Below are positions 1-8,254 of a DNA stretch of 64,000 nt, piece by piece. The translations under genes and the position numbers were made by a program. This stretch comes from Streptomyces radiopugnans (lineage in GTDB: Bacteria; Actinomycetota; Actinomycetes; Streptomycetales; Streptomycetaceae), in NCBI RefSeq assembly GCF_900110735.1, contig NZ_FOET01000001.1, positions 62,001 to 126,000 on the forward strand, given 5' to 3'. Position 1 is the stretch's first letter. Each line of letters starts with the position of its first letter. The notes beneath the pieces were generated by a model, which ran no database searches, was not told where the DNA came from, and saw nothing but the letters and a program-made list of their open reading frames with translations.

Positions 1-6
1 ACTCGC

Positions 7-1569
7 ATGAGCAACGACCAGCAGGGGCCGTTCCGGCAGGACGGCCGGCCCGTGCCTCCCCCGGCGCCCGAGGGCGGCTGGGGAGGCGAGTACGACGGCG
101 ACTCCACCGCCTTCATACAGCTTCCCGAGAACCTGCCGGGCCCGTACCAGTACGGGTCCGCCGACGGGGCCGGCGGCATGCCCGATCCGCTCGCCGCGCC
201 GGGCACCGGACACGGCTGGGAGCCGCCCGCCATCGACCCCGGCGCCCACCCGGCGCCGGGGACCCAGGCACCGGTGACCCCGGAGGCCACCACCGACCCG
301 GCGGCCCCGGTGCAGTGGACCATGCCGTTCGCCGGAGGCCAGGCGGAGCCCGCGTCCGCCTCCACCGAACCCCAGCGGCCCGGGCAGGAGCAGGCCCCGC
401 CGCCCGGCGCGGCCGCCGCCATGGGGCAGGGCGCCGCGGCGGCCCTGGCCGGCTCGCACGAGGCGCGCGTACGGCAGCAGCGCCGTCCGCAGGGCGACGG
501 CGGCCAGGAGGCCCAGGAGCCGGCGGGCGGCTCCGGCGGCGACTGGAGCGCGGTGCCCGCGCCCGGCGCGACCGGACAGTGGTCGATCCCGTTCGCGGCG
601 GCGGGCAGCCCCGACGACTCCGGCGAGTACCTGGCCGCCGCGGCGGCCGGGAGGGCCCCCGAGCCGCCGCCGGCCCGCGGACCGCGGGAGGCGCACGGCC
701 CTGAGGAGCACGACCGGGAGACGGAGGCGGCCGGGCCGGCGGAGCCCGGCACGGAGACCGCACCGGACGCGGACGCCGGGGACGCGCCGGAGGAGCCGGG
801 CGCACCGGACGCCGGGGAGACCGGGGGCACCCCGGAGCCGCCGCCCGCCGGGGAGGCGCCCGCCGATCCGTCCGCCGATCCGTCCGCGCCGCGGGCGGCC
901 GAGGTCGACAGCGAGCACCCGCACGTCTCCTACGTCCTGCGCGTCAACGGGGCCGAGCGGCCCGTGACCGACGCCTGGATCGGCGAGTCCCTCCTCTATG
1001 TGCTGCGCGAGCGCCTCGGCCTGGCCGGAGCCAAGGACGGCTGCTCGCAGGGGGAGTGCGGAGCCTGCTCCGTCCAGGTCGACGGACGCCTGGTCGCCTC
1101 CTGCCTGGTGCCCGCCGCCACCACCGCCGGGTCCGAGATCCGCACCGTCGAGGGACTGGCCCAGGGCGGCATGCCCTGCGACGTGCAGCGGGCGCTCGCC
1201 GCCTGCGGCGCCGTGCAGTGCGGCTTCTGCGTGCCCGGCATGGCGATGACCCTGCACGACCTGCTCGAGGGCAACCACGACCCGACGGAGCTGGAGACCC
1301 GCCAGGCCGTCAGCGGCAACCTCTGCCGCTGCTCCGGCTACCGGGGTGTGCTCGACGCCGTCCGCACGGTCGTCGCCGAGCGCGAGGCCGCGGCCGCCAC
1401 CCTCGCCGAGGCCCGGGAGGCCGAAGCCCGGGACGCCGAAGCCGGAGGCCGCCGCACCGGCGACGGCGGGGAGCGGGGCGACGGCTCCCGCATCCACATC
1501 CCGCACCAGGCCGGACCGGCCTCGGGCCGCACCCACCACGAACCGCCGCAGGACGGAGGCGCGCAGTGA
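7..1569 (+). CDS. Xanthine dehydrogenase-family (2Fe-2S) iron-sulfur subunit with long disordered N-terminus
   Basis: Electron-transfer subunit of a molybdenum hydroxylase, 520 aa. Residues 1 to about 305 are Pro/Gly/Ala/Glu-rich and look disordered; the family normally needs only about 160-200 aa. The extension holds two copies of a QW(T/S)(M/I)PFA motif, around W104 and W192. The plant-type ferredoxin domain starts near residue 307, with C346, C351, C354 and C366 (CSQGECGAC motif). The helical second-cluster domain has C405, C408, C440 and C442 (CGFC and CRC). All eight cluster ligands are therefore present. The stop overlaps the start of the molybdopterin subunit. An FAD subunit would be expected just upstream, outside the window. 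The ATG at position 7 is the only start seen, and the upstream context is missing. Confidence 0.9.
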   Translation: MSNDQQGPFRQDGRPVPPPAPEGGWGGEYDGDSTAFIQLPENLPGPYQYGSADGAGGMPDPLAAPGTGHGWEPPAIDPGAHPAPGTQAPVTPEATTDPAAPVQWTMPFAGGQAEPASASTEPQRPGQEQAPPPGAAAAMGQGAAAALAGSHEARVRQQRRPQGDGGQEAQEPAGGSGGDWSAVPAPGATGQWSIPFAAAGSPDDSGEYLAAAAAGRAPEPPPARGPREAHGPEEHDRETEAAGPAEPGTETAPDADAGDAPEEPGAPDAGETGGTPEPPPAGEAPADPSADPSAPRAAEVDSEHPHVSYVLRVNGAERPVTDAWIGESLLYVLRERLGLAGAKDGCSQGECGACSVQVDGRLVASCLVPAATTAGSEIRTVEGLAQGGMPCDVQRALAACGAVQCGFCVPGMAMTLHDLLEGNHDPTELETRQAVSGNLCRCSGYRGVLDAVRTVVAEREAAAATLAEAREAEARDAEAGGRRTGDGGERGDGSRIHIPHQAGPASGRTHHEPPQDGGAQ

Positions 1570-3899
1570 GCAGTGACGCGGTGACCGCCACCCCGGCCGG
1601 AGGAGTGCCCCTCACCGGCGCCGCCGCGGGAGCGGAGGCCGAGCAGGCGCGGTACGGACTCGGCGCCTCGCTCCAGCCCGCCGACGCCCTCGCCAAGGTC
1701 CAGGGGACCTTCCCCTACGCCGCCGACCTGTGGGCCGAGGGGCTGCTGTGGGCCGCCGTGCTGCGCTCCCCGCACCCGCACGCCCGCATCGTCTCCATCG
1801 ACACCGCGCCGGCCGCCGAGATGCCCGGGGTGCGGGCCGTCGTCACCCACGAGGACGTGCCCGGCGACGCCACCCACGGCCGACGTGTCGCGGACCGGCC
1901 CGCCTTCGCCCGCGACACGGTCCGCCACTACGGCGAGCCCATCGCCGCCGTCGCCGCCGACCACCCCGACACCGCACGGCTGGCCGCCGCCGCCATCGCG
2001 GTCGAGTACGAGGTCCTGGAGCCGGTCACCGACCCGGAGAAGGCGTTCGAGGCCGAGCCGATCCATCCCGACGGCAACCTGATCCGGCACATCCCCCTGC
2101 GCTACGGCGACGAGTCCGTCACCGGAGAGGTGGTCGTCGAGGGCCTGTACCGCATCGGCCGCCAGGACCCCGCCCCCATCGGCGCCGAGGCCGGACTCGC
2201 CGTGCCGCGCACCGACGGCGGAGTGGAGATCTACACCGCCTCCACCGACCCGCACACCGACCGCGATCTGGCCGCCGCCTGCTTCGGGCTCCGCCCCGAG
2301 CAGGTCAAGGTCGTCGTCACCGGTGTCCCCGGGGCCATGGCCGACCGCGAGGACCTGAGCGTGCAGCTCCCGCTCGGCCTGCTGGCGATGCGGACCGGCT
2401 GCCCGGTCAAGCTCGCCGCCACCCGCGAGGAGTCCTTCCTCGGCCACGCCCACCGCCACCCCACCCTGCTGCGCTACCGCCACCACGCCGACTCCGAGGG
2501 CCGGCTGGTCAAGGTCGAGGCGCAGATACTGCTGGACGCCGGCGCCTACGCCGACGACTCCGCCGACGCGCTGGCCGCCGCCGTCTCCTTCGCCGCCGGC
2601 CCGTACGTGGTGCCGCACGCCGCGATCGACGGCTGGGCCGTGCGCACCAACAACCCCCCGTCGGGCCACGTGCGCGGCGAGGGCGCGATGCAGGTGTGCG
2701 CCGCGTACGAGGGCCAGATGGACAAGCTCGCCGCCAGGCTGGGCATGGACCCGGTCGAGCTGCGGATGCGCAACGTCATGGCCACCGGCGACCTGCTGCC
2801 CACCGGCCAGACCGTCACCTGCCCCGCGCCCGTGGCCGAGCTGCTGCGCGCGGTGCGCGAGGCGCCGCTGCCGCCGCTGCCCGCCGACGGCGCGTCGGGC
2901 CCGGAGGAGTGGCTGCTGCCCGGCGGCCCCGAGGGCGCCGGCGACCCGGGCGCGGTGCGGCGCGGGATCGGCTTCGCGCTGGGCATGGTCCACATGCTGG
3001 GGGCGGAGGGCACCGACGAGGTGTCCACGGCCACGGTGAAGGTCGACGGGCCCGTCGCCACGGTGATGTGCGCGGCCGTGGAGACCGGCCAGGGCTTCTC
3101 CACCCTCGCCCGGCAGATCGTCCAGGAGGTCCTCGGCGTCGAGGAGGTGCACGTCGTCGCCGTCGACACCGACCAGCCCCCGGCCGGACCGGGCGCGCGC
3201 GGGCGCCACACCTGGGTCTCGGGCGGCGCGGTGGAACGGGCCGCCAAGATGGTCCGCACCCAGCTCCTCCAGCCGCTGGCCGCGAAGTTCGGGATGTCCA
3301 CCGAACTGCTGACCATCGCCGACGGCAAGATCACCTCCTACGACGGGGTGCTCAGCACCACCGTCGCCGAGGCACTGGAGGGCAAGGAGCTGTGGGCCAC
3401 CGCCCAGTGCCGCCCCCACCCGACCGAGCCGCTGGACGACACCGGCCAGGGCGACGCCTTCGTCAGCCTGGCCTTCGCCGCGATCCGGGCCGTGGTGGAC
3501 GTGGACGTGGAACTGGGCACGGTCCGGGTGGTGGAGATGGCCGTGGCCCAGGACGTGGGCCGCGTACTCAACCCCCAGCAACTGCGCGCCCGGATCGAGG
3601 CGGGCGTCACCCAGGGCGTCGGCGCGGCCCTCACCGAGCACCTGCGGGTCTCGCGCGGCGTGGTGCGCCACCCCGATCTGACGGCCTATCCGCTGCCGAC
3701 CGCGCTGGACGCCCCGGACATCCGGATCGTGAGGCTGGTCGAGGAGCGGGACGTGGTCGCTCCCTTCGGCGCGAAGTCGGTCAGCGCGGTACCGGTGGTG
3801 GTCTCCCCGGCGGCGGTGGCGGCGGCGGTGCGCGCCGCGACCGGGCGCCCGGTCAACCGGCTGCCGATCCGCCCGCAGGCCGCGGTGGCCAACCCCTGA
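1566..3899 (+). CDS. Xanthine dehydrogenase-family molybdopterin-binding subunit
   Basis: Large catalytic-type subunit, 777 aa, starting at a GTG that overlaps the upstream stop (GTGA), which implies translational coupling. The start of the mature fold (YGLGASLQPADALAKVQG) and the aldehyde oxidase/xanthine dehydrogenase a/b hammerhead domain cover residues of roughly 25-150. Molybdopterin-binding domains follow. Several hallmark motifs are altered. The usual GGGFGGK loop reads GVPGAMADRED. The C-terminal catalytic GVGE motif after FGAK reads SVSA, with Ala741 where the base glutamate is expected. GQG in VETGQGF is kept. Family membership is clear; whether it is a standard hydroxylase is not, so I do not assign xanthine as substrate. 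Confidence 0.9.
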   Translation: MSSDAVTATPAGGVPLTGAAAGAEAEQARYGLGASLQPADALAKVQGTFPYAADLWAEGLLWAAVLRSPHPHARIVSIDTAPAAEMPGVRAVVTHEDVPGDATHGRRVADRPAFARDTVRHYGEPIAAVAADHPDTARLAAAAIAVEYEVLEPVTDPEKAFEAEPIHPDGNLIRHIPLRYGDESVTGEVVVEGLYRIGRQDPAPIGAEAGLAVPRTDGGVEIYTASTDPHTDRDLAAACFGLRPEQVKVVVTGVPGAMADREDLSVQLPLGLLAMRTGCPVKLAATREESFLGHAHRHPTLLRYRHHADSEGRLVKVEAQILLDAGAYADDSADALAAAVSFAAGPYVVPHAAIDGWAVRTNNPPSGHVRGEGAMQVCAAYEGQMDKLAARLGMDPVELRMRNVMATGDLLPTGQTVTCPAPVAELLRAVREAPLPPLPADGASGPEEWLLPGGPEGAGDPGAVRRGIGFALGMVHMLGAEGTDEVSTATVKVDGPVATVMCAAVETGQGFSTLARQIVQEVLGVEEVHVVAVDTDQPPAGPGARGRHTWVSGGAVERAAKMVRTQLLQPLAAKFGMSTELLTIADGKITSYDGVLSTTVAEALEGKELWATAQCRPHPTEPLDDTGQGDAFVSLAFAAIRAVVDVDVELGTVRVVEMAVAQDVGRVLNPQQLRARIEAGVTQGVGAALTEHLRVSRGVVRHPDLTAYPLPTALDAPDIRIVRLVEERDVVAPFGAKSVSAVPVVVSPAAVAAAVRAATGRPVNRLPIRPQAAVANP

Positions 3900-3918
3900 C
3901 CCTCCGCCGGTCTCCCGT

Positions 3919-3935
3919 CCGGGCGGGACGCCCGG
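3919..3935. terminator. Short hairpin between convergent genes
   Basis: CCGGGCG, 3-base loop, CGCCCGG: a perfect 7-bp stem between the stop of the molybdopterin subunit and the stop of the convergent DoxX gene. There is no T-run, as is usual in Streptomyces. Confidence 0.45.
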
Positions 3936-3959
3936 TTCGGGTCCGGTCCAGGCCGGGCG

Positions 3960-4688
3960 TCACCCCTCGCCGTCCCGTGCCGCGCTCCCTGACGAGGCCT
4001 GTGAAGCGCCGCCCCGTGCCGAGGCCCGTGCCGTGCCCCGTGCCGAGGCCCGTGCCGTGCCCCGTGCCGTGCCCCGTGCCGAGGCCCGTGCCGTGCCCCG
4101 TGCCGAGGCCCGGGGACGCGGCGCGTGGGCGGCGACGGCGAGACCGGCCGCCACCAGCACCACGTTCTTGAGCACGTACTGCCCGGCCATGGTGGGGAAG
4201 GCGAGGCTCCCGTCCCACATCTCGGCGGGCAGGACGGCCAGGGCCGTGAACGTCCCGGCCATGTGGACGAAGAAGGCCAGCAGCGTCAGCCGCAGCAGCA
4301 GCCCGGTGACCAGGCCGGCCCCGATCAGCATCTCCGCCGTCGCCAGCAGCGGCCGGGACAGGTCCACCGGTAAGCGGCCGGAGGTCAGCTCGCTCATCAC
4401 CCGGGTGGCCATGTCCTCGGCGGGGCTGGCGCCCGGCATGAGTTTGAGCGTCCCGAACCACAGGAACAGCAGCCCGACGGAGACCCTCAGCACCGTGAAG
4501 CTGTGCCGCTGGTAGAGAGCGGCCAGGGCGGCCGGGGAGACCAGGGCCCGCGGGCCGCGCGGGAGGCGGACGTCCGGGCGGCCGGGCCCGCCCACGGCAG
4601 CCGCCGGCGCCGCCCTCCCCGGTCCGGCGGGCCGGGGACTCTCGCGGTGGGTCTCCTCGTGCGCGGGGGGACGCAGGTCGGAACTCAT
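3960..4688 (-). CDS. DoxX family membrane protein with repetitive C-terminal tail
   Basis: Integral membrane protein of about 242 aa. Residues about 1-50 are polar and proline-rich. Four hydrophobic segments follow, beginning FTVLRVSVGLLFLWFGTLKL, the arrangement of the DoxX/SURF4-like family (oxidoreductase-associated membrane proteins of unsettled function). The last ~45 residues are Ala-Arg-Gly-Ser-Thr repeats encoded by a GC-rich tandem repeat. The ATG at 4688 was chosen because the protein begins sensibly there and a purine-rich stretch precedes it. A LacI-type palindrome lies 37 bases upstream. One leucine in GRLPVDLS is encoded by TTA (4371-4373 on the plus strand reads TAA), so translation may depend on the bldA tRNA. 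Confidence 0.85.
   Translation of the reverse strand: MSSDLRPPAHEETHRESPRPAGPGRAAPAAAVGGPGRPDVRLPRGPRALVSPAALAALYQRHSFTVLRVSVGLLFLWFGTLKLMPGASPAEDMATRVMSELTSGRLPVDLSRPLLATAEMLIGAGLVTGLLLRLTLLAFFVHMAGTFTALAVLPAEMWDGSLAFPTMAGQYVLKNVVLVAAGLAVAAHAPRPRASARGTARASARGTARGTARASARGTARASARGGASQASSGSAARDGEG
4016..4115. repeat. GC-rich tandem repeat coding the DoxX tail
   Basis: Imperfect tandem copies built from the 12-base words GCCGAGGCCCGT and GCCGTGCCCCGT, alternating mostly as a 24-base unit. They encode the ARGTARAS-type octapeptide repeat at the C-terminus of the DoxX protein. Copy number is probably unstable. Confidence 0.8.
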
Positions 4689-4724
4689 GTGTGCCTCCGT
4701 GGGGGGAAGGGCGGCGACCGATTG

Positions 4725-4738
4725 TGGGAGCGCTCCCA
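4725..4738. promoter_or_regulatory. CebR-type (LacI family) operator
   Basis: TGGGAGCGCTCCCA, a perfect 14-bp palindrome (16 bp with the flanking G and C). It is identical to the published CebR box of Streptomyces, the site of the cellobiose/cellotriose-responsive LacI-family repressor. It lies 37 bases upstream of the DoxX start, where a repressor would block transcription. Another LacI-family regulator could use the same sequence. Confidence 0.7.
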
Positions 4739-4915
4739 CGCACCGTTGCGCGGACTGTACGGTCGTGCTCGGACACCTGGCAAGACGCCCCGCGCGGCGG
4801 TTTTCGGCCTTTCGGCGGTGTTCTCCGCCCATCCACGGGGGCCGCCATCCACGGGGCCGCCGATCCACGGGCCCCGCCGGACCCGGGTTCCACCGGGACC
4901 GGGCCCCGGCGGCGC

Positions 4916-6175
4916 TCAGCCCCGGGGGCGGGGGAACAGGGCGGGGGAGGCCTGGGTGAGGCTGGCGCCGGTGTGCGCGTCCCGGCGCACCGGCTCGGGG
5001 CCGTACCAGTCCAGGCACATCACGGTCGCGTCGTCCTTCAGCTCGCCCCTGTTGGCGTCGAGAACCGCCATGGTCAGGATCTGGGTGGCCTCGCGCGGAT
5101 GGAGCTCCTGGGTGTCCTTGAGCAGCGCGGACAGATCGACGAGCCGGGAGCGGCGGTCCAGCATCCCGTCGGTGAGGATGACCAGCCGGTCGCCCGGCCT
5201 GAGCTCCATCTCCTGCACCTCGTACAGGCGCTGCGGCTGGACCCCGAAGGGCAGGTTGACCCTCAGCCCGACCTCCTCCACCCTGCCGTCCCGCAGCCGC
5301 AGGGGCCAGGGGTGGCCCGCGTTGACGAGCGCGACCCGGCCGTCGCGCAGGCACACCCGCAGCAGCAGCCCCGTCGCCATGGCGCCGCCGCTGTGGTCGA
5401 CCATGGCCTGATGGGCACGCCTCGCCTGCTCGGCCAGGTCGCAGCCCGCCCGGCGCGCGCCCCGCAGGGCGCCCACCAGCAGGGTGGCGAGCATGGCGGC
5501 GTTCACCTCGTGGCCCATGGCGTCGGTGACGGACAGGTGCAGGGTGTCGCGGTCCAGGGCGTAGTCGAAGGTGTCGCCGCCGACATTGCCCGCCGGCTCC
5601 AGGGCCCCGGCCACCGCGAACTGCGCGGCCTCGCACGACAGCGACGAGGGCAGCAGATTGTGCTGGATCTCGGCGGCCAGACTGAGCGGGGCCGTCCGCT
5701 GCCCCCACTGGTAGAGGTCGGTGAAGCGCTGGTTGGCGATGACGATGTAGGCCAGCGTGTGGGCGGCCCGGCTGATCTCCCGCAGTGTTCTGCGGTCCGG
5801 ATCCGCCGGAACGCGCACCTCCAGCAGGCCGATGGAGTCCCCGCGGTTGGTGACCGGGGCGATCACCCGCTGCCCGCCGTCGCCGTCGACGGCCTCCGCC
5901 AGTCGCAGCCGCTGGGTGCGGATCACGTCGCCGTAGACGGTCCCGAACAGCGGGATGGTCTCCATGCTCTCGCCCGTCCCCACCTCGCCCGCCGTGCTCA
6001 TCCGCACCACCGACTGCCGTGCCAGGTCGGTGATGAGGAACGACACCGAGGTCGCGCCGAAGCGCCGCTTGAGTTCCCGGGCCACCACGTCGACGGACTC
6101 CACCGGCGACGCGGCCTCCGCCGCCGCGAGGATCCCCGTGTGGGTGCCCCGCTCGGTGTCGTACTCGACCGTCAT
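4916..6175 (-). CDS. PP2C/SpoIIE-type serine phosphatase with N-terminal GAF-like domain
   Basis: About 419 aa. Residues about 1-165 look like a GAF-type sensor. The C-terminal domain from about residue 180 is an RsbU/SpoIIE-type PPM phosphatase: GGDTFDY and DAMGH give metal-binding aspartates, and LTDGMLD and DDATVMCLDW complete the set. Such enzymes usually dephosphorylate anti-sigma-factor antagonists. No histidine-kinase-like or STAS domain is fused, so the partner is encoded elsewhere. The ATG at 6175 is preceded by GAGGGGAG at good spacing, better than the in-frame start 24 bases upstream. It is followed after 227 bases by doxX on the same strand. Confidence 0.85.
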   Translation of the reverse strand: MTVEYDTERGTHTGILAAAEAASPVESVDVVARELKRRFGATSVSFLITDLARQSVVRMSTAGEVGTGESMETIPLFGTVYGDVIRTQRLRLAEAVDGDGGQRVIAPVTNRGDSIGLLEVRVPADPDRRTLREISRAAHTLAYIVIANQRFTDLYQWGQRTAPLSLAAEIQHNLLPSSLSCEAAQFAVAGALEPAGNVGGDTFDYALDRDTLHLSVTDAMGHEVNAAMLATLLVGALRGARRAGCDLAEQARRAHQAMVDHSGGAMATGLLLRVCLRDGRVALVNAGHPWPLRLRDGRVEEVGLRVNLPFGVQPQRLYEVQEMELRPGDRLVILTDGMLDRRSRLVDLSALLKDTQELHPREATQILTMAVLDANRGELKDDATVMCLDWYGPEPVRRDAHTGASLTQASPALFPRPRG

Positions 6176-6510
6176 CGTCAACTCCCCTCGCCGGAACACG
6201 CTCGTTCCGGGCCGTCGTCGGCACGCTCCGGACCTCCACCCCGGATGCCGCGCCCCTCATGGTCCGCTGCCGTACCTCCTGTGGTCCGTATGCCCCGGCT
6301 TTCCGTTTCAGTGCGCGCGGCCGTGCCGGGCGGCGGTGCGGTGGCGCCGTACGAGCGCCGTACGGGCGCCGCCGGAGCGGCCGGAACCGCCCGGAAACGC
6401 GTTCCTCCGACCGGGGCGGGACCCCTCCTTCGGACCTGGTCCGGGAGAACGAGCCGATCACCGCCCTATGACAGGTGCCAGTGTCGGAGACGGGCCTTAC
6501 TCTGAGGCGC
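6176..6510. other. Divergent intergenic region
   Basis: 335 bases between the phosphatase and the MFS gene. It carries the ribosome binding site of the phosphatase and, at 6498-6503, a TACTCT box placed for leaderless transcription of the MFS gene. A GTAC-centred imperfect repeat lies near 6340-6370. No gene is supported. Confidence 0.5.
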
Positions 6511-8007
6511 ATGACCGCACTCGACGACGAGCTCGACGGTTCCCTGGACGGGGACCTCGGCACAGTGGCCCCCATCACCCCCGTTCTCACCCCGGTGCCC
6601 ACGCCGGAGGCGGACGGCGGAGTGCTCGGCCGCACCTACCGGGCGCTGACCCTGGGCATCGTCTCCGTCGTCCTCCTCATCGCCTTCGAGGCGACGGCCG
6701 TCGGCACGGCCATGCCCGTCGCCGCCGACCGGCTCGACGGGGTGTCGCTGTACGCCTTCGCCTTCTCCGCGTACTTCACCACCAGCCTGCTGGGCATGGT
6801 CGCCGCCGGCCAGTGGTGCGACCGCAGCGGGCCGCTGGCGTCGCTGGCCGCCGGCATCGGGGCCTTCGCCGTCGGGCTGCTGCTGTCGGGCACGGCGGTG
6901 CAGATGTGGGTCTTCGTCCTCGGCCGGGCGGTGCAGGGCATCGGCGGCGGGCTGGTGATCGTCGCGCTGTACGTCACCGTCAGCCGCGCCTACCCCGAGC
7001 GGCTGCGGCCCACGGTGATGGCCGCCTTCGCGGCCTCCTGGGTGATCCCGGCCGTCGTCGGGCCGCTGATCGCCGGCACGGTCACCGAGCAGCTCGGCTG
7101 GCGCTGGGTGTTCCTGGGCATTCCCGCCCTGGTCGTCCTGCCCATCGCGGTCATGCTCCCGCCCCTGCGGCGGGCCGCCTCCGGGCCGCCGCCCGGCGGG
7201 GCCAGGCCGCTGGACCGCCGGCTGATGCGGCTGGCGGTGGCGGTGTCGCTGGGGGCCGGGCTGCTCCAGTACGCCGGCCAGGACCTGCGCTGGGTCTCCC
7301 TGGTCCCGGCCGCGGCCGGCGCGGCCCTGATGGTCCCGGCCGCGCTCGGACTGCTGCCGCGCGGCACGTTCCGCGCCGCGCGCGGGCTGCCGACGGTGGT
7401 GCTGATGCGCGGCATCGCGGCGGGGTCGTTCATCGTCGCGGAGAGCTTCGTGCCGCTGATGCTGGTGAGCCAGCGCGGGCTGTCGGTGACGATGGCCGGC
7501 CTCTCCCTCGCGGCGGGCGGCGCGACCTGGGCGCTGGGGTCGTTCCTCCAGTCCCGGCCCTTCGCCGAGGCGCACCGGGAGCGGCTGGTGCGGTACTGCA
7601 TGGTGCTGGTGACGGCGGGGATCGCGGCCACGCCGCTGGTGCTTCTGGAGTCCGTGCCGGTGTGGACGGCGGCGGTCGCGCAGGCGGTGGGCTGCTTCGG
7701 GATGGGCGTGGTGATCTCGTCCACGAGCGTGCTGCTGCTGAAGCTGTCCAAGCCGGAGGAGGCGGGCGCCAACTCCGCGGCCCTCCAGCTGAGCGACGGG
7801 CTGTCCAACATCGTGCTCCTCGCCGCCTGCGGCGCGCTCTTCGCGGGTCTGGGCGGCGGCGCGGTGTCGGTGGGGCACGGCGCGGGCGAGGCGGCGAGCG
7901 CCGCCTCGGCCTCCCACCCGCTGGCGTTCGTGGCGGTCTACCTCCCGGCGGCGGCGGTCGCCCTGGCGGGCGCCCTGGTGGCGGGGCGGATGCGGGTGGA
8001 GAAGTGA
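6511..8007 (+). CDS. MFS transporter
   Basis: 498-aa integral membrane protein of the major facilitator superfamily. An N-terminal cytosolic stretch of about 45 residues precedes hydrophobic helices starting at TLGIVSVVLLIAFEATAVGTAMP. GQWCDRSGP after helix 2 is a degenerate motif A. The pattern suits a proton-driven drug or metabolite exporter; the substrate is not predictable. ATG 6511 lies 7 bases after a TACTCT box, so the mRNA is probably leaderless; an upstream GTG at 6475 is less likely. A strong hairpin follows the gene. Confidence 0.85.
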   Translation: MTALDDELDGSLDGDLGTVAPITPVLTPVPTPEADGGVLGRTYRALTLGIVSVVLLIAFEATAVGTAMPVAADRLDGVSLYAFAFSAYFTTSLLGMVAAGQWCDRSGPLASLAAGIGAFAVGLLLSGTAVQMWVFVLGRAVQGIGGGLVIVALYVTVSRAYPERLRPTVMAAFAASWVIPAVVGPLIAGTVTEQLGWRWVFLGIPALVVLPIAVMLPPLRRAASGPPPGGARPLDRRLMRLAVAVSLGAGLLQYAGQDLRWVSLVPAAAGAALMVPAALGLLPRGTFRAARGLPTVVLMRGIAAGSFIVAESFVPLMLVSQRGLSVTMAGLSLAAGGATWALGSFLQSRPFAEAHRERLVRYCMVLVTAGIAATPLVLLESVPVWTAAVAQAVGCFGMGVVISSTSVLLLKLSKPEEAGANSAALQLSDGLSNIVLLAACGALFAGLGGGAVSVGHGAGEAASAASASHPLAFVAVYLPAAAVALAGALVAGRMRVEK

Positions 8008-8159
8008 AACCGCGTGCGCACGGAGCCGGTCCGCCCATAGCGTTGGGCCATGGAGACGAACCGCGACACGGCAGGACGCCCCCGGCCCTCCGCCGGGCCT
8101 GACGAGCGCGCCTCCCGCGAGAAGGCGGTGCGCACTCCGGCATGTGACGTGGATCGCAC

Positions 8160-8201
8160 CCCGTCCCGCCATCCGGGATGTCACCCGGATGGCGGGACGG
8201 G
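8160..8201. terminator. Perfect 18-bp stem-loop
   Basis: 18 paired bases on each side (8160-8177 and 8184-8201) with a 6-base loop ATGTCA, between the MFS gene and the helicase. Probable factor-independent terminator for the MFS gene. It lies just before a possible helicase promoter (TAGTCT at 8209). Confidence 0.8.
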
Positions 8202-8254
8202 TGCCCCGGTAGTCTGACGCGGTTGCCGATCGCCGACCCAGTTCAGCGGAGACC

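Noticed and set aside
1056..4171. Other long frames overlapping the xanthine dehydrogenase genes, on both strands
   Set aside because: High third-position GC keeps antisense and shifted frames open; translations are Arg/Pro/Gly/His repeats with no family resemblance.
3960..6635. One minus-strand open frame of about 890 codons covering the DoxX gene and phosphatase region
   Set aside because: The upstream 650 codons are in a shadow frame of the SpoIIE-type phosphatase gene, with low-complexity Arg/Pro/Gly translation. Only the last ~242 codons (DoxX) look like protein.
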